Source of the DNA: Pseudosulfitobacter pseudonitzschiae
Lineage (GTDB): Bacteria > Pseudomonadota > Alphaproteobacteria > Rhodobacterales > Rhodobacteraceae
NCBI RefSeq assembly: GCF_900129395.1
Contig: NZ_FQVP01000005.1
Span: 248,001-312,000 of the forward strand
DNA length: 64,000 nt
Direction of reading: 5' to 3'
The translations under genes were made by a program, and so were the position numbers. Shown here piece by piece: positions 36,009 through 43,908 of this stretch (within the stretch, counting starts at the first letter, position 1; the number at the start of each line of letters is the position of its first letter). Below the pieces are notes generated by a model, which saw only the letters and a list, made by a program, of their open reading frames with translations, ran no database searches and had not been told where the DNA came from.

Positions 36009-36902
36009 TCACACCTGAGACAGGGCCGGCGCGCGCGCCAGACGGGTTTCGCGGTGCCAGACATACAGACCCGCCCCCACGATCACAAGCGCACCAACCA
36101 TCGTCCACCGGTCGGGGAACTCGTCGAAAAACACCACGCCCCACAGCATCGCCAGCACCAGCCCCGTGTAGTTGAAGGGGGCAAGCAGCCCCGCTTCGGC
36201 CTGCGACAGGGCGCGGATCAGCATCAGCTGCCCGGCGGTGCCGAAACAGCCGATCATCACCATCAGCGTGGCCGATGTTGGTGTCAGCGGGGTCCAATGA
36301 AACGGCACAAGACAGGTCATCACGACCGACCCGACAAGGCCCGTGTAAAACAGCGATGTCCACACGTCTTCGTCCGACCCAAGGCGGCGTGTAAGCAACG
36401 TATAGGACGCAAAACAGACCGCCGACCCCAGCGGCAACAGGGCGGCGGGCGCGAACACGTCCGTTCCGGGGCGAATGATGATCAGCGCGCCGACCAAGGC
36501 GGCGGCAATGGCAAAGATGCGGCGGGGGCCAAGCGCCTCGCCCAGAAACAGCGCACCGCCCAGGGTGATCAGCACGGGGTTCAGGCTCATCACCGCGGTG
36601 GCCTCGGCCAGCCCGATCTTGCCCAATGCGGTGAAGAAAAAGCCGGTCGCGGTCATCAGCAGCAAGGACCGCGCGATCTGCAGTTTTGGATACTGGCTGC
36701 GCGCGACGCTGCGCAGGCGCGGGGCCACGAGGATCAGAACCACCAGCATCTGCCCGCCATAGCGCGCCCACAAGGCAGGCAAGGTGCCGGTCAGCGGGCT
36801 GATCGCCTTGACAGAGGCATCCATGCCGCCAAAGCAGGCAATGGCAAGAACGGCCAGCAGAATGGCGCGGGCAGGGTTGGCGGCGGTATGGGGTGCGTTC
36901 AT
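36009..36902 (-). CDS. DMT superfamily (EamA) transporter
   Basis: A 297-residue protein with ten predicted helices in two EamA repeats. Visible: ILLAVLAIACFGGMDASVKAIS at the N terminus, ALWARYGGQMLVVL, and the second-half LLAPFNYTGLVLAMLWGVVFFDE, a conserved EamA motif (P.NYT..V...WG...F.E). Substrate unknown. It is probably the first gene of a two-gene operon with the acyltransferase. It is unrelated to rarD in this window beyond the superfamily. Confidence 0.88.
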   Translation of the reverse strand: MNAPHTAANPARAILLAVLAIACFGGMDASVKAISPLTGTLPALWARYGGQMLVVLILVAPRLRSVARSQYPKLQIARSLLLMTATGFFFTALGKIGLAEATAVMSLNPVLITLGGALFLGEALGPRRIFAIAAALVGALIIIRPGTDVFAPAALLPLGSAVCFASYTLLTRRLGSDEDVWTSLFYTGLVGSVVMTCLVPFHWTPLTPTSATLMVMIGCFGTAGQLMLIRALSQAEAGLLAPFNYTGLVLAMLWGVVFFDEFPDRWTMVGALVIVGAGLYVWHRETRLARAPALSQV

Positions 36903-36953
36903 TCCCCGCGCTTACGGCGCGCTGCTGTCGCTGTCCAGTGTGGACGCTGCGGC

Positions 36954-38015
36954 CTATTCTTCTTCTTCTGCCATCAGGATCAACTCGCCCTCGGCCTCAA
37001 GCTTGCGGATCGCGGCGACCATATTTGACGTGGCGGTATCGTGGTCTGCGGGCTTGGGGGCAGCGGTTTCCTGCATTTCCTCGCGCAGGGAATCGGCCAT
37101 GCGTCCCGACATGTTCTCAAGGATGAAATCGGCCGAGGCCTTCATACCCGCGGCTTCGGCACCCGCCATGGCGATCAGCAGGTCGGCGGGGTCCACCTCG
37201 CGCAGCACGCGGGGAATGTCGCGGGGCGCGATGCGCTGCGGGATGTTGGCAAAGGTAAAGATCGCCTTGCGCACCGCATTGGCAAAGCCCTGATCGGTCT
37301 CGTCCAGCCCTTCCAGAACGTCGTCGCGGGTGACGGATGTGGACGAATTCAGGATCGCGCCCACACGTTCCACCGGACCTGTGTCAAAGGCACCCAAAGG
37401 CTGTGCGTTCAATTGCATGGCCAGCGAAAGTCCAATCCGTTCCACCGCATCCGTCGTGACCGACCCTGTCAGCGACACCGCATAGGTGATCTGGCGCGCG
37501 CGGGGGCCGGGCAAGAGGCCCAGCAATGCAGCGGCCTTCTTCACGTCAAGTTTGGACATGACCACGGCACAGACTTCGATGCTTTCGCTTTGCAGGATCG
37601 GCAACAGTTTTTCCGGACCCATGTCGCGCAGGCGCACCCACGGATCACCCGCCTGCCTCACGCCTGCTTCCTTGCGCAGGCGTTCGGCGGTCTGGGGGCT
37701 GATCTTTCCCTCAAGCGCGTTCAACGCACCCGCGATGCCACCGGGAAAGCGCAGGCCGATGCGTTCAACCTCTTCGGCGAATTCGGAGACCACCGCAGAC
37801 AGCGTGTCACGATCAACGGTGCGCATCTGGCCCATGGCTTTGGTCAGGTGCGATTGCAGTTCCTCGGGCAGATCCTCCAGCGGGATATCTGCACCCTCGT
37901 TCAGCAACAGGCGCACAACCACCGCCGCCTTGGCCCGACGGCTCAACTGGATTGGCGCGCCCGCAGCGGGCAGGGACGGCGCAGGCATGGGGGAGGGCAG
38001 AATCAGTTCATTCAC
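36954..38015 (-). CDS. fliG: Flagellar motor switch protein FliG (orphan locus)
   Basis: A 353-residue protein with FliG layout: N-terminal domain (RRAKAAVVVRLLLNEGADIPLEDL), middle domain (LDVKKAAALLGLLPGPRARQ) and C-terminal domain (AIFTFANIPQRIAPRDIPRVLREVDPADL, then ENMSGRMADSLREEM and IRKLEAEGELIL). FliG sits in the cytoplasmic rotor ring and transmits torque from the stator. No other flagellar or chemotaxis gene is in the window. It is divergent from nothing; a TPR gene lies 87 bases upstream on the same strand. Confidence 0.9.
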   Translation of the reverse strand: MNELILPSPMPAPSLPAAGAPIQLSRRAKAAVVVRLLLNEGADIPLEDLPEELQSHLTKAMGQMRTVDRDTLSAVVSEFAEEVERIGLRFPGGIAGALNALEGKISPQTAERLRKEAGVRQAGDPWVRLRDMGPEKLLPILQSESIEVCAVVMSKLDVKKAAALLGLLPGPRARQITYAVSLTGSVTTDAVERIGLSLAMQLNAQPLGAFDTGPVERVGAILNSSTSVTRDDVLEGLDETDQGFANAVRKAIFTFANIPQRIAPRDIPRVLREVDPADLLIAMAGAEAAGMKASADFILENMSGRMADSLREEMQETAAPKPADHDTATSNMVAAIRKLEAEGELILMAEEEE

Positions 38016-38102
38016 CAGATGGCCTCAACATACAGGAACAAGGGTCCTGCATGTTGTGGCATCTATTGGTGAACAAAGCCTGAAATCAGGCAGGTTCAAA
38101 GC

Positions 38103-38648
38103 TTAGTAGTTGTAGGTCACGCCGGTTTCGATCGCCGTGCGCAGCGATTTGGCAGCCCAGGTGTCGGCGCCGCCACGCGCGTTGATTTCACGCAATTGCG
38201 TCAGCGCGGCCACGCGGTCGCCCTGCGCCACCAGCCCCTGACCCATATACGAGCGGGCCAGCAGGTTGTCGGGATTGGCATCCAGCGCCTTTTGGTAGAA
38301 TACCATGGCCACGTCGATCTGTCCCAGCTTGCGGGCGGTAAAGCCGCGATAGGTCAGCACGCGGTCGTCGGATTGGTCGGACATGGCGTCCATCACCCCT
38401 TGGGCGTCTTCGTAGCGACCGGCATAGGCCAGTTCGCGGACCGCCTGATACAGCTGGTCATCGTCCAGACGCGATTCCTTGGGTTTCACGCAGCGCTGTT
38501 TTTCTTCGTCCCAGACACGCACGCCCTTGCAGTCCTTGCTGGTCTGGGTTGGCGTCGGGGCTGTATCATTGCCACTGCCAGCCGCGTAAAGCGGTGCAGC
38601 CACGGAAAGGGGCAGGGTCAGGGCCGCAGCCAAAAGGGTAACACGCAT
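38103..38648 (-). CDS. Secreted TPR-repeat protein
   Basis: A 181-residue protein with a signal peptide (MRVTLLAAALTLPLSVAAPLYAAG). A short spacer holds a Cys pair (SKDCKGVRVWDEEKQRCVKP), then three TPR-like helical pairs follow (LYQAVRELAYAGRYEDAQGV, TARKLGQIDVAMVFYQKALD, NLLARSYMGQGLVAQGD). Probably a periplasmic scaffold. GGGAG precedes the ATG. The downstream fliG is on the same strand, so cotranscription is possible, but a functional tie is not shown. Confidence 0.82.
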   Translation of the reverse strand: MRVTLLAAALTLPLSVAAPLYAAGSGNDTAPTPTQTSKDCKGVRVWDEEKQRCVKPKESRLDDDQLYQAVRELAYAGRYEDAQGVMDAMSDQSDDRVLTYRGFTARKLGQIDVAMVFYQKALDANPDNLLARSYMGQGLVAQGDRVAALTQLREINARGGADTWAAKSLRTAIETGVTYNY

Positions 38649-38740
38649 CAGAACAACTCCCGTTAACTATACCGGGAATAAATACCGCATTTTCAGAAAA
38701 CGCGAGCCGTTTTTGCGATCAACAGGTCGTGAGCGACGAT

Positions 38741-38902
38741 TCAGGTGCTGACAGGAACACAGGTGCCTGTGGTGTGATCAAAATTCGAACCCTCAGCACA
38801 GGACATCGCCTGCTGATCCTTCATCCCGCCACAGCCTTCGGCCACGGCGAATACGGGGGCCAATACAAGCGCCAGCGTGGTGGCGATACGTGTGATTTTC
38901 AT
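38741..38902 (-). CDS. 53-residue secreted Cys-containing protein
   Basis: A short gene found by reading the minus strand. It starts ATG at 38902 after AAGGAGA and encodes MKITRIATTLALVLAPVFA as a signal peptide. The mature part of about 33 residues has cysteines in EGCGG, MSCAEG and GTCVP. The spacing CxxG ... C ... C with DHTTGTCVP recalls small chitin-binding-like or disulfide-rich peptides. It lies downstream of purB, separated by a hairpin. Ribosome-binding site, signal peptide and TGA stop all agree, so I regard it as real. Function unknown. Confidence 0.7.
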   Translation of the reverse strand: MKITRIATTLALVLAPVFAVAEGCGGMKDQQAMSCAEGSNFDHTTGTCVPVST

Positions 38903-38964
38903 CTGTTCGTCTCCTTGATTGCCGAATGTATTATCGTGTGATGGCCATCAGGATACGACAAAGC

Positions 38965-38996
38965 GCGCGACGGACCTAATCAATAATCCGTCGCGC
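38965..38996 (-). terminator. Hairpin after purB
   Basis: A perfect 10-base inverted repeat (GCGCGACGGA / TCCGTCGCGC) with a 12-base AT-rich loop lies 15 bases after the purB stop. On the minus strand it is followed by TTTGTCG, a weak T tract, so termination is plausible but not certain. Confidence 0.5.
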
Positions 38997-39010
38997 GTCG
39001 GTCTGTGCGA

Positions 39011-40315
39011 TCAGTCGCCGAAAACGCGGGCAAAGATCGTGTCGACATGTTTGGTGTGGTAATCCATGTCGAATTTCTCGTTGATCGCGTCCGCGCCCAG
39101 TGCGGCGACCACATCGGCGTCGGCCAGCAGCTGCTCGCGGAAATCGACCCGTTCTTCCCAAACTTTCAGCGCGTTGCGTTGCACCATGGCATAGGCATCT
39201 TCGCGGCTGACACCGGCCTGTGTCAGCGCCAGCAGCACCCGCTGGCTCATCACCAGACCGGGGAATTTGTTCATGTTGTCCAGCATGTTCTGCGGGAAAA
39301 TCAGCATCTTGTCGATCACGCCCGTCAGCCGCGCCAGCGCAAAGTCCAGCGTGATGGTCGTGTCGGGCCCAATCGCCCGCTCGACCGAGCTGTGCGAGAT
39401 GTCACGCTCGTGCCAGAGCGCCACGTTTTCCATCGCTGGGATCACCGACATGCGCACCAGACGGGCAAGGCCGGTCAGGTTCTCGGTCAGAACGGGGTTC
39501 TTCTTGTGCGGCATCGCGGACGAGCCCTTTTGCCCCATCGAGAAGAACTCCGCACCTTCCAGCACTTCGGTGCGCTGCATGTGGCGGATCTCGATGGCGA
39601 CGTTTTCGATGGACGAGGCGATGACGCCCAGCACCGCAAAGAACATCGCGTGACGGTCGCGCGGGATCACCTGGGTGCTGATCGGCTCGGGCGTCAGGCC
39701 CAGCTTGGCGCAGACGTGCTCTTCGACCGCCGGGTCGATGTTGGCGAATGTGCCGACGGCACCGGAAATCGCACCGGTCGCAATCTCGGCGCGCGCCGCT
39801 TTCAGGCGGTCGCGGTTGCGGTCCATCTCGGCGTAGAAGCGCGCGAACGTCAGGCCCATGGTGGTGGGTTCGGCATGAATGCCGTGGCTGCGGCCCACGC
39901 GCACGGTGTTCTTATGCTCAAGCGCACGCTTTTTCAGTGCGGCCAGCAGGGCATCAAGATCGTCCAGCAGGATGTCGGCGGCGCGCACAAGTTGCACGTT
40001 CAGACAGGTGTCCAGAACGTCCGAGGATGTCATGCCCTGATGCACGAAACGCGCCTCTTCGCTGCCGACATGTTCGGCCAGGTGGGTCAGGAACGCGATG
40101 ACGTCGTGTTTGGTGACGGCTTCGATCTCGTCGATGCGGGCCACGTCGAATTCCACGTCCTTGGCTTTCCACACGGCATCGGCGTTTTCACGCGGGATCA
40201 CGCCCAGATCGGCCATTGCATCGCAGGCATGTGCCTCGATCTCGTACCAGATCTTGAACTTGGTTGCTGGTTCCCAGATCGCAACCATATCGGGACGGGA
40301 ATAACGGGGGATCAT
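39011..40315 (-). CDS. purB: Adenylosuccinate lyase
   Basis: A 434-residue enzyme of purine synthesis, acting at two steps (SAICAR to AICAR, and adenylosuccinate to AMP). The superfamily signature GSSAMPHKKNP is present near residue 265, with TSSDVLDTCLNVQL and VGRSHGIHAEPTTMG earlier in the chain. The N terminus MIPRYSRPDMVAIW is the canonical start. It is divergent from the DUF6314 gene. Length is typical of the short bacterial type. Confidence 0.96.
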   Translation of the reverse strand: MIPRYSRPDMVAIWEPATKFKIWYEIEAHACDAMADLGVIPRENADAVWKAKDVEFDVARIDEIEAVTKHDVIAFLTHLAEHVGSEEARFVHQGMTSSDVLDTCLNVQLVRAADILLDDLDALLAALKKRALEHKNTVRVGRSHGIHAEPTTMGLTFARFYAEMDRNRDRLKAARAEIATGAISGAVGTFANIDPAVEEHVCAKLGLTPEPISTQVIPRDRHAMFFAVLGVIASSIENVAIEIRHMQRTEVLEGAEFFSMGQKGSSAMPHKKNPVLTENLTGLARLVRMSVIPAMENVALWHERDISHSSVERAIGPDTTITLDFALARLTGVIDKMLIFPQNMLDNMNKFPGLVMSQRVLLALTQAGVSREDAYAMVQRNALKVWEERVDFREQLLADADVVAALGADAINEKFDMDYHTKHVDTIFARVFGD

Positions 40316-40405
40316 GGGCGCACCTTTTCATGACTGTTCAGCGGTTGCTGCGGCTCATAAACTGCGCCGCGACGCACCACAACCTTTCGAGTGACAATAC
40401 CGCCC

Positions 40406-40819
40406 ATGTCCCACGGCCCGACACCGCGCACCTTAAGCGATTTTGCAGGCCACTGGCGGTTGGAGCGGCAGATTGTGCATGACGACGGGACCGTCGCCCG
40501 GTTCACGGGCACCGCCACTTGGACGCCTGAGGACGAGCGGTTGCGTTGTGTCGAACAGGGCGAGATGCGCATTGGGGATGGACCTGCGATGGCGGGGCAA
40601 CGGGTCTATCTTTGGGATGCCGAATTGCGGGTTTATTTCGACGATGGGCGGTTCTTTCACACGGTCCCGCCCACAGGGGGCGAGACGGGGCATTGGTGTG
40701 ATCCCGATCAATACGACGGGTCCTATGATTTCAGCGATTGGCCGGCTTTCACCGTCACTTGGGCGGTGCGCGGGCCACGAAAAGCCTATCAAATGACCAG
40801 CCACTATAAACCGGCGTAG
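40406..40819 (+). CDS. DUF6314 family protein
   Basis: About 137 residues (142 if the upstream Met at 40391 is used). Hallmarks are LSDFAGHWRLERQI, the EQGEMRIG stretch, RVYLWDAELRVYFDDGRFFHTVPP, and a Tyr/Asp-rich DPDQYDGSYDFSDWPAFTVTWAVRGPRK. The repeated aromatic residues suggest a lipocalin-like small beta-barrel. Cytoplasmic, function unknown. It is divergent from purB, and no operon partner is near. Confidence 0.82.
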   Translation: MSHGPTPRTLSDFAGHWRLERQIVHDDGTVARFTGTATWTPEDERLRCVEQGEMRIGDGPAMAGQRVYLWDAELRVYFDDGRFFHTVPPTGGETGHWCDPDQYDGSYDFSDWPAFTVTWAVRGPRKAYQMTSHYKPA

Positions 40820-40912
40820 TTTTGCCCATTTAGGAGGATTTCGCACTTGCAGAAACCTTGGCAGATTGGCACCATCGGAGAAACAATTTAAAGAAACGAA
40901 CGGAGCTGCCTG

Positions 40913-41512
40913 GTGGAAAAAACGATGCAAAATAGAGTGCTAAGTGATCTTCTTGAATCAGAAGACAAATTGACCTTGCGCGCGCGCCAAGTGCTCATGG
41001 TGGCCGCAGGCATTCTGCTGCTCGCAATTGCAGCAAAAATCAAGGTGCCGATGTGGCCTGTCCCGATCACGATGGGCACCTTTGCCGTTCTGGCCATCGG
41101 CGCCGCATATGGCGCGCGTCTGGGTCTGGTGACGATCCTGGGCTACATGATTGTCGGCGCTCTGGGCCTGGACGTTTTCGCAGGTTCGTCTGCACAGACA
41201 TTCGGTCTGACATATATGATGGGCGGCACCGGCGGTTATCTCGTGGGCTACGTTCTGGCAACGGTTGTGCTGGGCGTGCTGGCGCAACGCGGATGGGACC
41301 GCTCTGTTGGCTGGATGGCGCTGGCGATGCTGATCGGCAACGCGGTGATCTATCTGCCGGGTCTGGCATGGCTGGGGCAACTTTACGGCTGGGACAAGCC
41401 GATCCTGCAATGGGGTCTGACACCGTTCCTGATCGGGGATGCCATCAAGCTGGCGCTGGCCGCCGTGCTTCTGCCCGGGATCTGGAAATTGATCGACCGC
41501 GCGCGCGGCTGA
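40913..41512 (+). CDS. bioY: Biotin transporter BioY
   Basis: A 199-residue, six-helix membrane protein, the substrate-binding S-component of biotin uptake. The conserved opening KVPMWPVPITMGTFAVLAIGAAYG is seen, then GALGLDVFAGS and TGGYLVGYVLATVVLG. The GTG at 40913 was chosen as start because GGAG lies seven bases ahead; an ATG four codons later is possible. No bioMN neighbours, so it works alone or with a shared energising module. I found no BioR-type TTATMKATAA site upstream. An intrinsic terminator follows. Confidence 0.93.
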   Translation: MEKTMQNRVLSDLLESEDKLTLRARQVLMVAAGILLLAIAAKIKVPMWPVPITMGTFAVLAIGAAYGARLGLVTILGYMIVGALGLDVFAGSSAQTFGLTYMMGGTGGYLVGYVLATVVLGVLAQRGWDRSVGWMALAMLIGNAVIYLPGLAWLGQLYGWDKPILQWGLTPFLIGDAIKLALAAVLLPGIWKLIDRARG

Positions 41513-41535
41513 TCTGACCGACAACAGATTTGAAA

Positions 41536-41566
41536 GGGCGCGGACCGCAGGGTGCGCGCCTTTTTT
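41536..41566 (+). terminator. Intrinsic terminator after bioY
   Basis: GGCGCG (41537-41542) pairs with CGCGCC (41555-41560) and is followed by six T. It sits 25 bases after the bioY stop. Confidence 0.75.
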
Positions 41567-41643
41567 GCATTCCGGCACGCGCATCGGATGGTTCTCCAGC
41601 GGTCTGCCTTGCACCTTGTTTCGGGCAGGGCTAGCGATGGGCC

Positions 41644-42369
41644 ATGACCATTCTACACCACACAATTCCCTACGACGTCACGCCCCGCACATTGCCCGGC
41701 ATTCAACCCGTGACCGAGCCGTGGCTGCGTGTCGACGAGGCCTATGCCGGACAGATGGCGTGCCGCTGTGACTTGCTCGGGACCAAGCCGGACAAAGTTC
41801 TCTATCTCGAACCCCAAGCCCACGCGGCAGCGGTCGAGCTGTTGGAGATGGTGCTGGAACGCCTGCCTGACTTGGGCTTTGCGCAAGCGGGCGAGGACGT
41901 GACCTGCCCTGACGGGCGGCACGTCACCGTGGATCGCGCGCACCCGATGGCAACGCTGGGGCGTCTGGTGCAATGCGATTTCGTGCTGTTGGACAAACGC
42001 GGCGCCGAACATGTGCTGACGGGTGCTGTTCTGTGCTTTCCGGCCAGCTGGCGGCTGGATGAAAAGGCAGGGCGTCCACTGGTGGCCATCCACGATACAG
42101 TGGCATCCTACGACGAGAACATCGCCAAACGTGTGCAGCGGTTGTTCGACGGCATTCAGGCGGGCCGCCCGCTGTGGCGGTTCAACGCGCTTTGGTATGA
42201 TGATCCCGAACTGCACCAGCCGCGCAGTGTCACCGAACCGCGCCACCAGCGGGACGGCGCGGGCTATTTCCGGTCAGAGCGGCAGACGCTGATCCGCCTG
42301 CCGCAGTCGGGAACGGTAGTCTTTGCGATCCACACCTATGTGCTGCGGGCCGAGGACGTGGCCCGTTAG
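41644..42369 (+). CDS. DUF3445 heme-dependent oxidative N-demethylase-like protein
   Basis: A 241-residue cytoplasmic protein with the DUF3445 layout: PWLRVDEAYAGQMACR near residue 25, then VQCDFVLLD, LTGAVLCFPASWRLDEKAGRPL, ALWYDDPELHQ and LRSERQTLIRLPQSG-like blocks. The family includes the dimethylamine monooxygenase heme subunit of methylated-amine users, but other dmm subunits are absent nearby, so demethylation of a specific amine is only a possibility. Its TAG stop shares four bases (TTAG) with the convergent gene. Confidence 0.85.
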   Translation: MTILHHTIPYDVTPRTLPGIQPVTEPWLRVDEAYAGQMACRCDLLGTKPDKVLYLEPQAHAAAVELLEMVLERLPDLGFAQAGEDVTCPDGRHVTVDRAHPMATLGRLVQCDFVLLDKRGAEHVLTGAVLCFPASWRLDEKAGRPLVAIHDTVASYDENIAKRVQRLFDGIQAGRPLWRFNALWYDDPELHQPRSVTEPRHQRDGAGYFRSERQTLIRLPQSGTVVFAIHTYVLRAEDVAR

Positions 42370-42797
42370 CCCATGTCGATGACCATCTGCGACTGACCGT
42401 CCGAGGTCTTGCGCGGGCTGGCACCGTTCGCATCCACCGTGCAGTTCACCTGTTGCCGGAAATTGCTGAAATGCGCCGAGGTCACCACGTCCACCGGCCG
42501 GTCAAAGCGCAATGTCAGTTGCCAGTGCCCCTGTGCCATCATTCGCGCGGCCTTGACCTGTCCGGTAAAGTGGTGGCCCAGATAGCGCCCTGAAACGGCC
42601 ATGCCCGGCGCAAAACCCGTAGGCGCGTCATTGCCCAGCCGGGCAGACAAGGTGTTCCAGTCACGCGCGCCCCATTGATGGGCAAGGGTTTCCAGCGCCT
42701 GCGCATGGCTGATGGGCGTGCCTTGGGCCGCCAGATCGGCGCGAAGGCGTTTGGCCTGCGCCTTGAGCGCATCGCGCGAGGGAAGTGTGTGTTCCAT
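42366..42797 (-). CDS. Glyoxalase-superfamily (PF20066-like) small protein
   Basis: A 143-residue protein opening MEHTLPSRDALKAQAKRLR, followed by THAQALETLAHQWGARDWNTLSAR-like helices (here SHAQALETLAHQWGARDWNT). A beta-rich second half holds PGMAVSGRYLGHHFTGQVKA and RFDRPVDVVTSAHFSNFRQQV. The helix pattern matches proteins filed under a glyoxalase superfamily domain in current annotation. No metal-ligand set typical of active glyoxalase I is obvious, so enzymatic activity is doubtful. It ends in a TTAG overlap with the DUF3445 gene. Confidence 0.68.
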   Translation of the reverse strand: MEHTLPSRDALKAQAKRLRADLAAQGTPISHAQALETLAHQWGARDWNTLSARLGNDAPTGFAPGMAVSGRYLGHHFTGQVKAARMMAQGHWQLTLRFDRPVDVVTSAHFSNFRQQVNCTVDANGASPRKTSDGQSQMVIDMG

Positions 42798-42861
42798 GTC
42801 TTCAATCCTGTCAGGATCGCAAGGTGGTGCCGGGTGCCTGCATTGCCGGGGTCCGGTGCGA

Positions 42862-43023
42862 TCAGATTGGGATCAGACGGGACAGTTCAGCCAGCGCTTC
42901 ACCACATGCAGGCGGCAGGGGCGCTGGACCCTTGGCACCGCATATGGCGCAGGAAATGCGTTTGTTCAAGAGCAGGGGGGAGAGGTGCAGGCGCGTGGGC
43001 ACGCACCTGCGACACGGATGCAT
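42862..43023 (-). CDS. Possible 53-residue ORF coupled to the transglycosylase gene
   Basis: An ATG sits in TGATG at the end of the transglycosylase gene, so a ribosome could restart there. The product begins MHPCRRCVPTRLHLSPLLLN and continues with SCAICGAKGPAPLPPACGE, giving two CxxC pairs and a further Cys that could bind zinc. There is no independent ribosome-binding site, and the region could be merely spacer. Reported as tentative; it accounts for most of a 225-base gap. Confidence 0.3.
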   Translation of the reverse strand: MHPCRRCVPTRLHLSPLLLNKRISCAICGAKGPAPLPPACGEALAELSRLIPI

Positions 43024-43835
43024 CAGCCGTCGATGCGCGCGCCCATGATGGCGATGGCCTGCTGATAAACGGTGGCCGCGTTCCACTGTTTGATCACGGC
43101 AAAATTCGGCTGGCCTTCCTGATAGCCCTGACCGGGTTGCCAGCCCTTGGCGCGCAGGAAATTCGCAGTCGAGGCCAGCGCGTCGGTCTGGTTGTAGAAA
43201 TCAATGCGCCCGTCACCGTTGCCGTCCACGCCATAGGTCATCGCATTTCCGGGCAGGAACTGCGTGTGCCCCAGCTCGCCATGCTTGGCGCCCTTGGTCG
43301 CCCCGTCGATGGCGCCGCGGTCCACCAGCATCAGCGCCCCGATGGCATGGGGCTGGAAAAATCCAGAGCGGCGGCAGTCATAGGTCAGCGTTGTGATGGC
43401 CGAGACAACGGACGTATCGCCCATGAACCCGCCAAAGGCTGTTTCCATGCCGTGAATGGCGATGATCACGCCCGCAGGGACACCGTATTGGCGTTCAAGC
43501 GCCTGGTAGAACGATGGGCTCTGCGCCTTGCGCTTGCGGCCTTGCGCCACGATCGTGCCAGCCCCGCGAACCTGCATGAATTTCGACAAAGTGTATTTGA
43601 ACGACTTCTGATTGCGGTCCGCCGCGATCGTGCCCGACGCATAGCTGGCACGCGCCAGCGCATCCAGCCCGCGCTGTTTCACACCTGCGCGTTGCGCTTC
43701 GGCGGCAAATTCCTTTTTCCACGCCTCGAAACCCGCCGAGGTGTTGCCGCAGCTGGCCGCATAGGCCGCCGGTGTCAGGCAAAAAGCTGTGGTCAACGAC
43801 AGGGCGAGCGCGTGGGCAAAGCTGCGAAATGACAT
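43023..43835 (-). CDS. Lytic murein transglycosylase, SLT-B/MltB type
   Basis: A 270-residue secreted enzyme (signal MSFRSFAHALALSLTTAFCL, cleavage near AYAAS) that cleaves peptidoglycan with anhydromuramyl formation. The catalytic Glu is expected at residue 131 in HGMETAFGG. Then come TTLTYDCRRSGFF and the characteristic GVDGNGDGRIDFYNQTDALASTANFL, an EF-hand-like loop before the second helical lobe. It lacks the C-terminal peptidoglycan-binding domain found in longer relatives. Probably periplasmic or outer-membrane associated. Confidence 0.9.
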   Translation of the reverse strand: MSFRSFAHALALSLTTAFCLTPAAYAASCGNTSAGFEAWKKEFAAEAQRAGVKQRGLDALARASYASGTIAADRNQKSFKYTLSKFMQVRGAGTIVAQGRKRKAQSPSFYQALERQYGVPAGVIIAIHGMETAFGGFMGDTSVVSAITTLTYDCRRSGFFQPHAIGALMLVDRGAIDGATKGAKHGELGHTQFLPGNAMTYGVDGNGDGRIDFYNQTDALASTANFLRAKGWQPGQGYQEGQPNFAVIKQWNAATVYQQAIAIMGARIDG

Positions 43836-43908
43836 AAAAAAATCTTCCCGATATCAACAACAGACGGTTCAGTATTGCTGTATTCTGAGACTGCGTAAAG
43901 CGTTAGCT

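Noticed and set aside
36009-36902. Functional link between this EamA transporter and rarD at 5012-5953
   Set aside because: Both belong to the DMT superfamily, but their motifs and contexts differ; they are not a recent duplication.
40820-40912. Possible BioR operator or biotin-related regulatory site before bioY
   Set aside because: No TTATMKATAA-like palindrome is present in the 93-base spacer; only a ribosome-binding site is clear.
42675-43832. A 385-codon frame opposite the lytic transglycosylase
   Set aside because: The minus strand has a signal peptide, catalytic motif and family length; the plus-strand frame has none.
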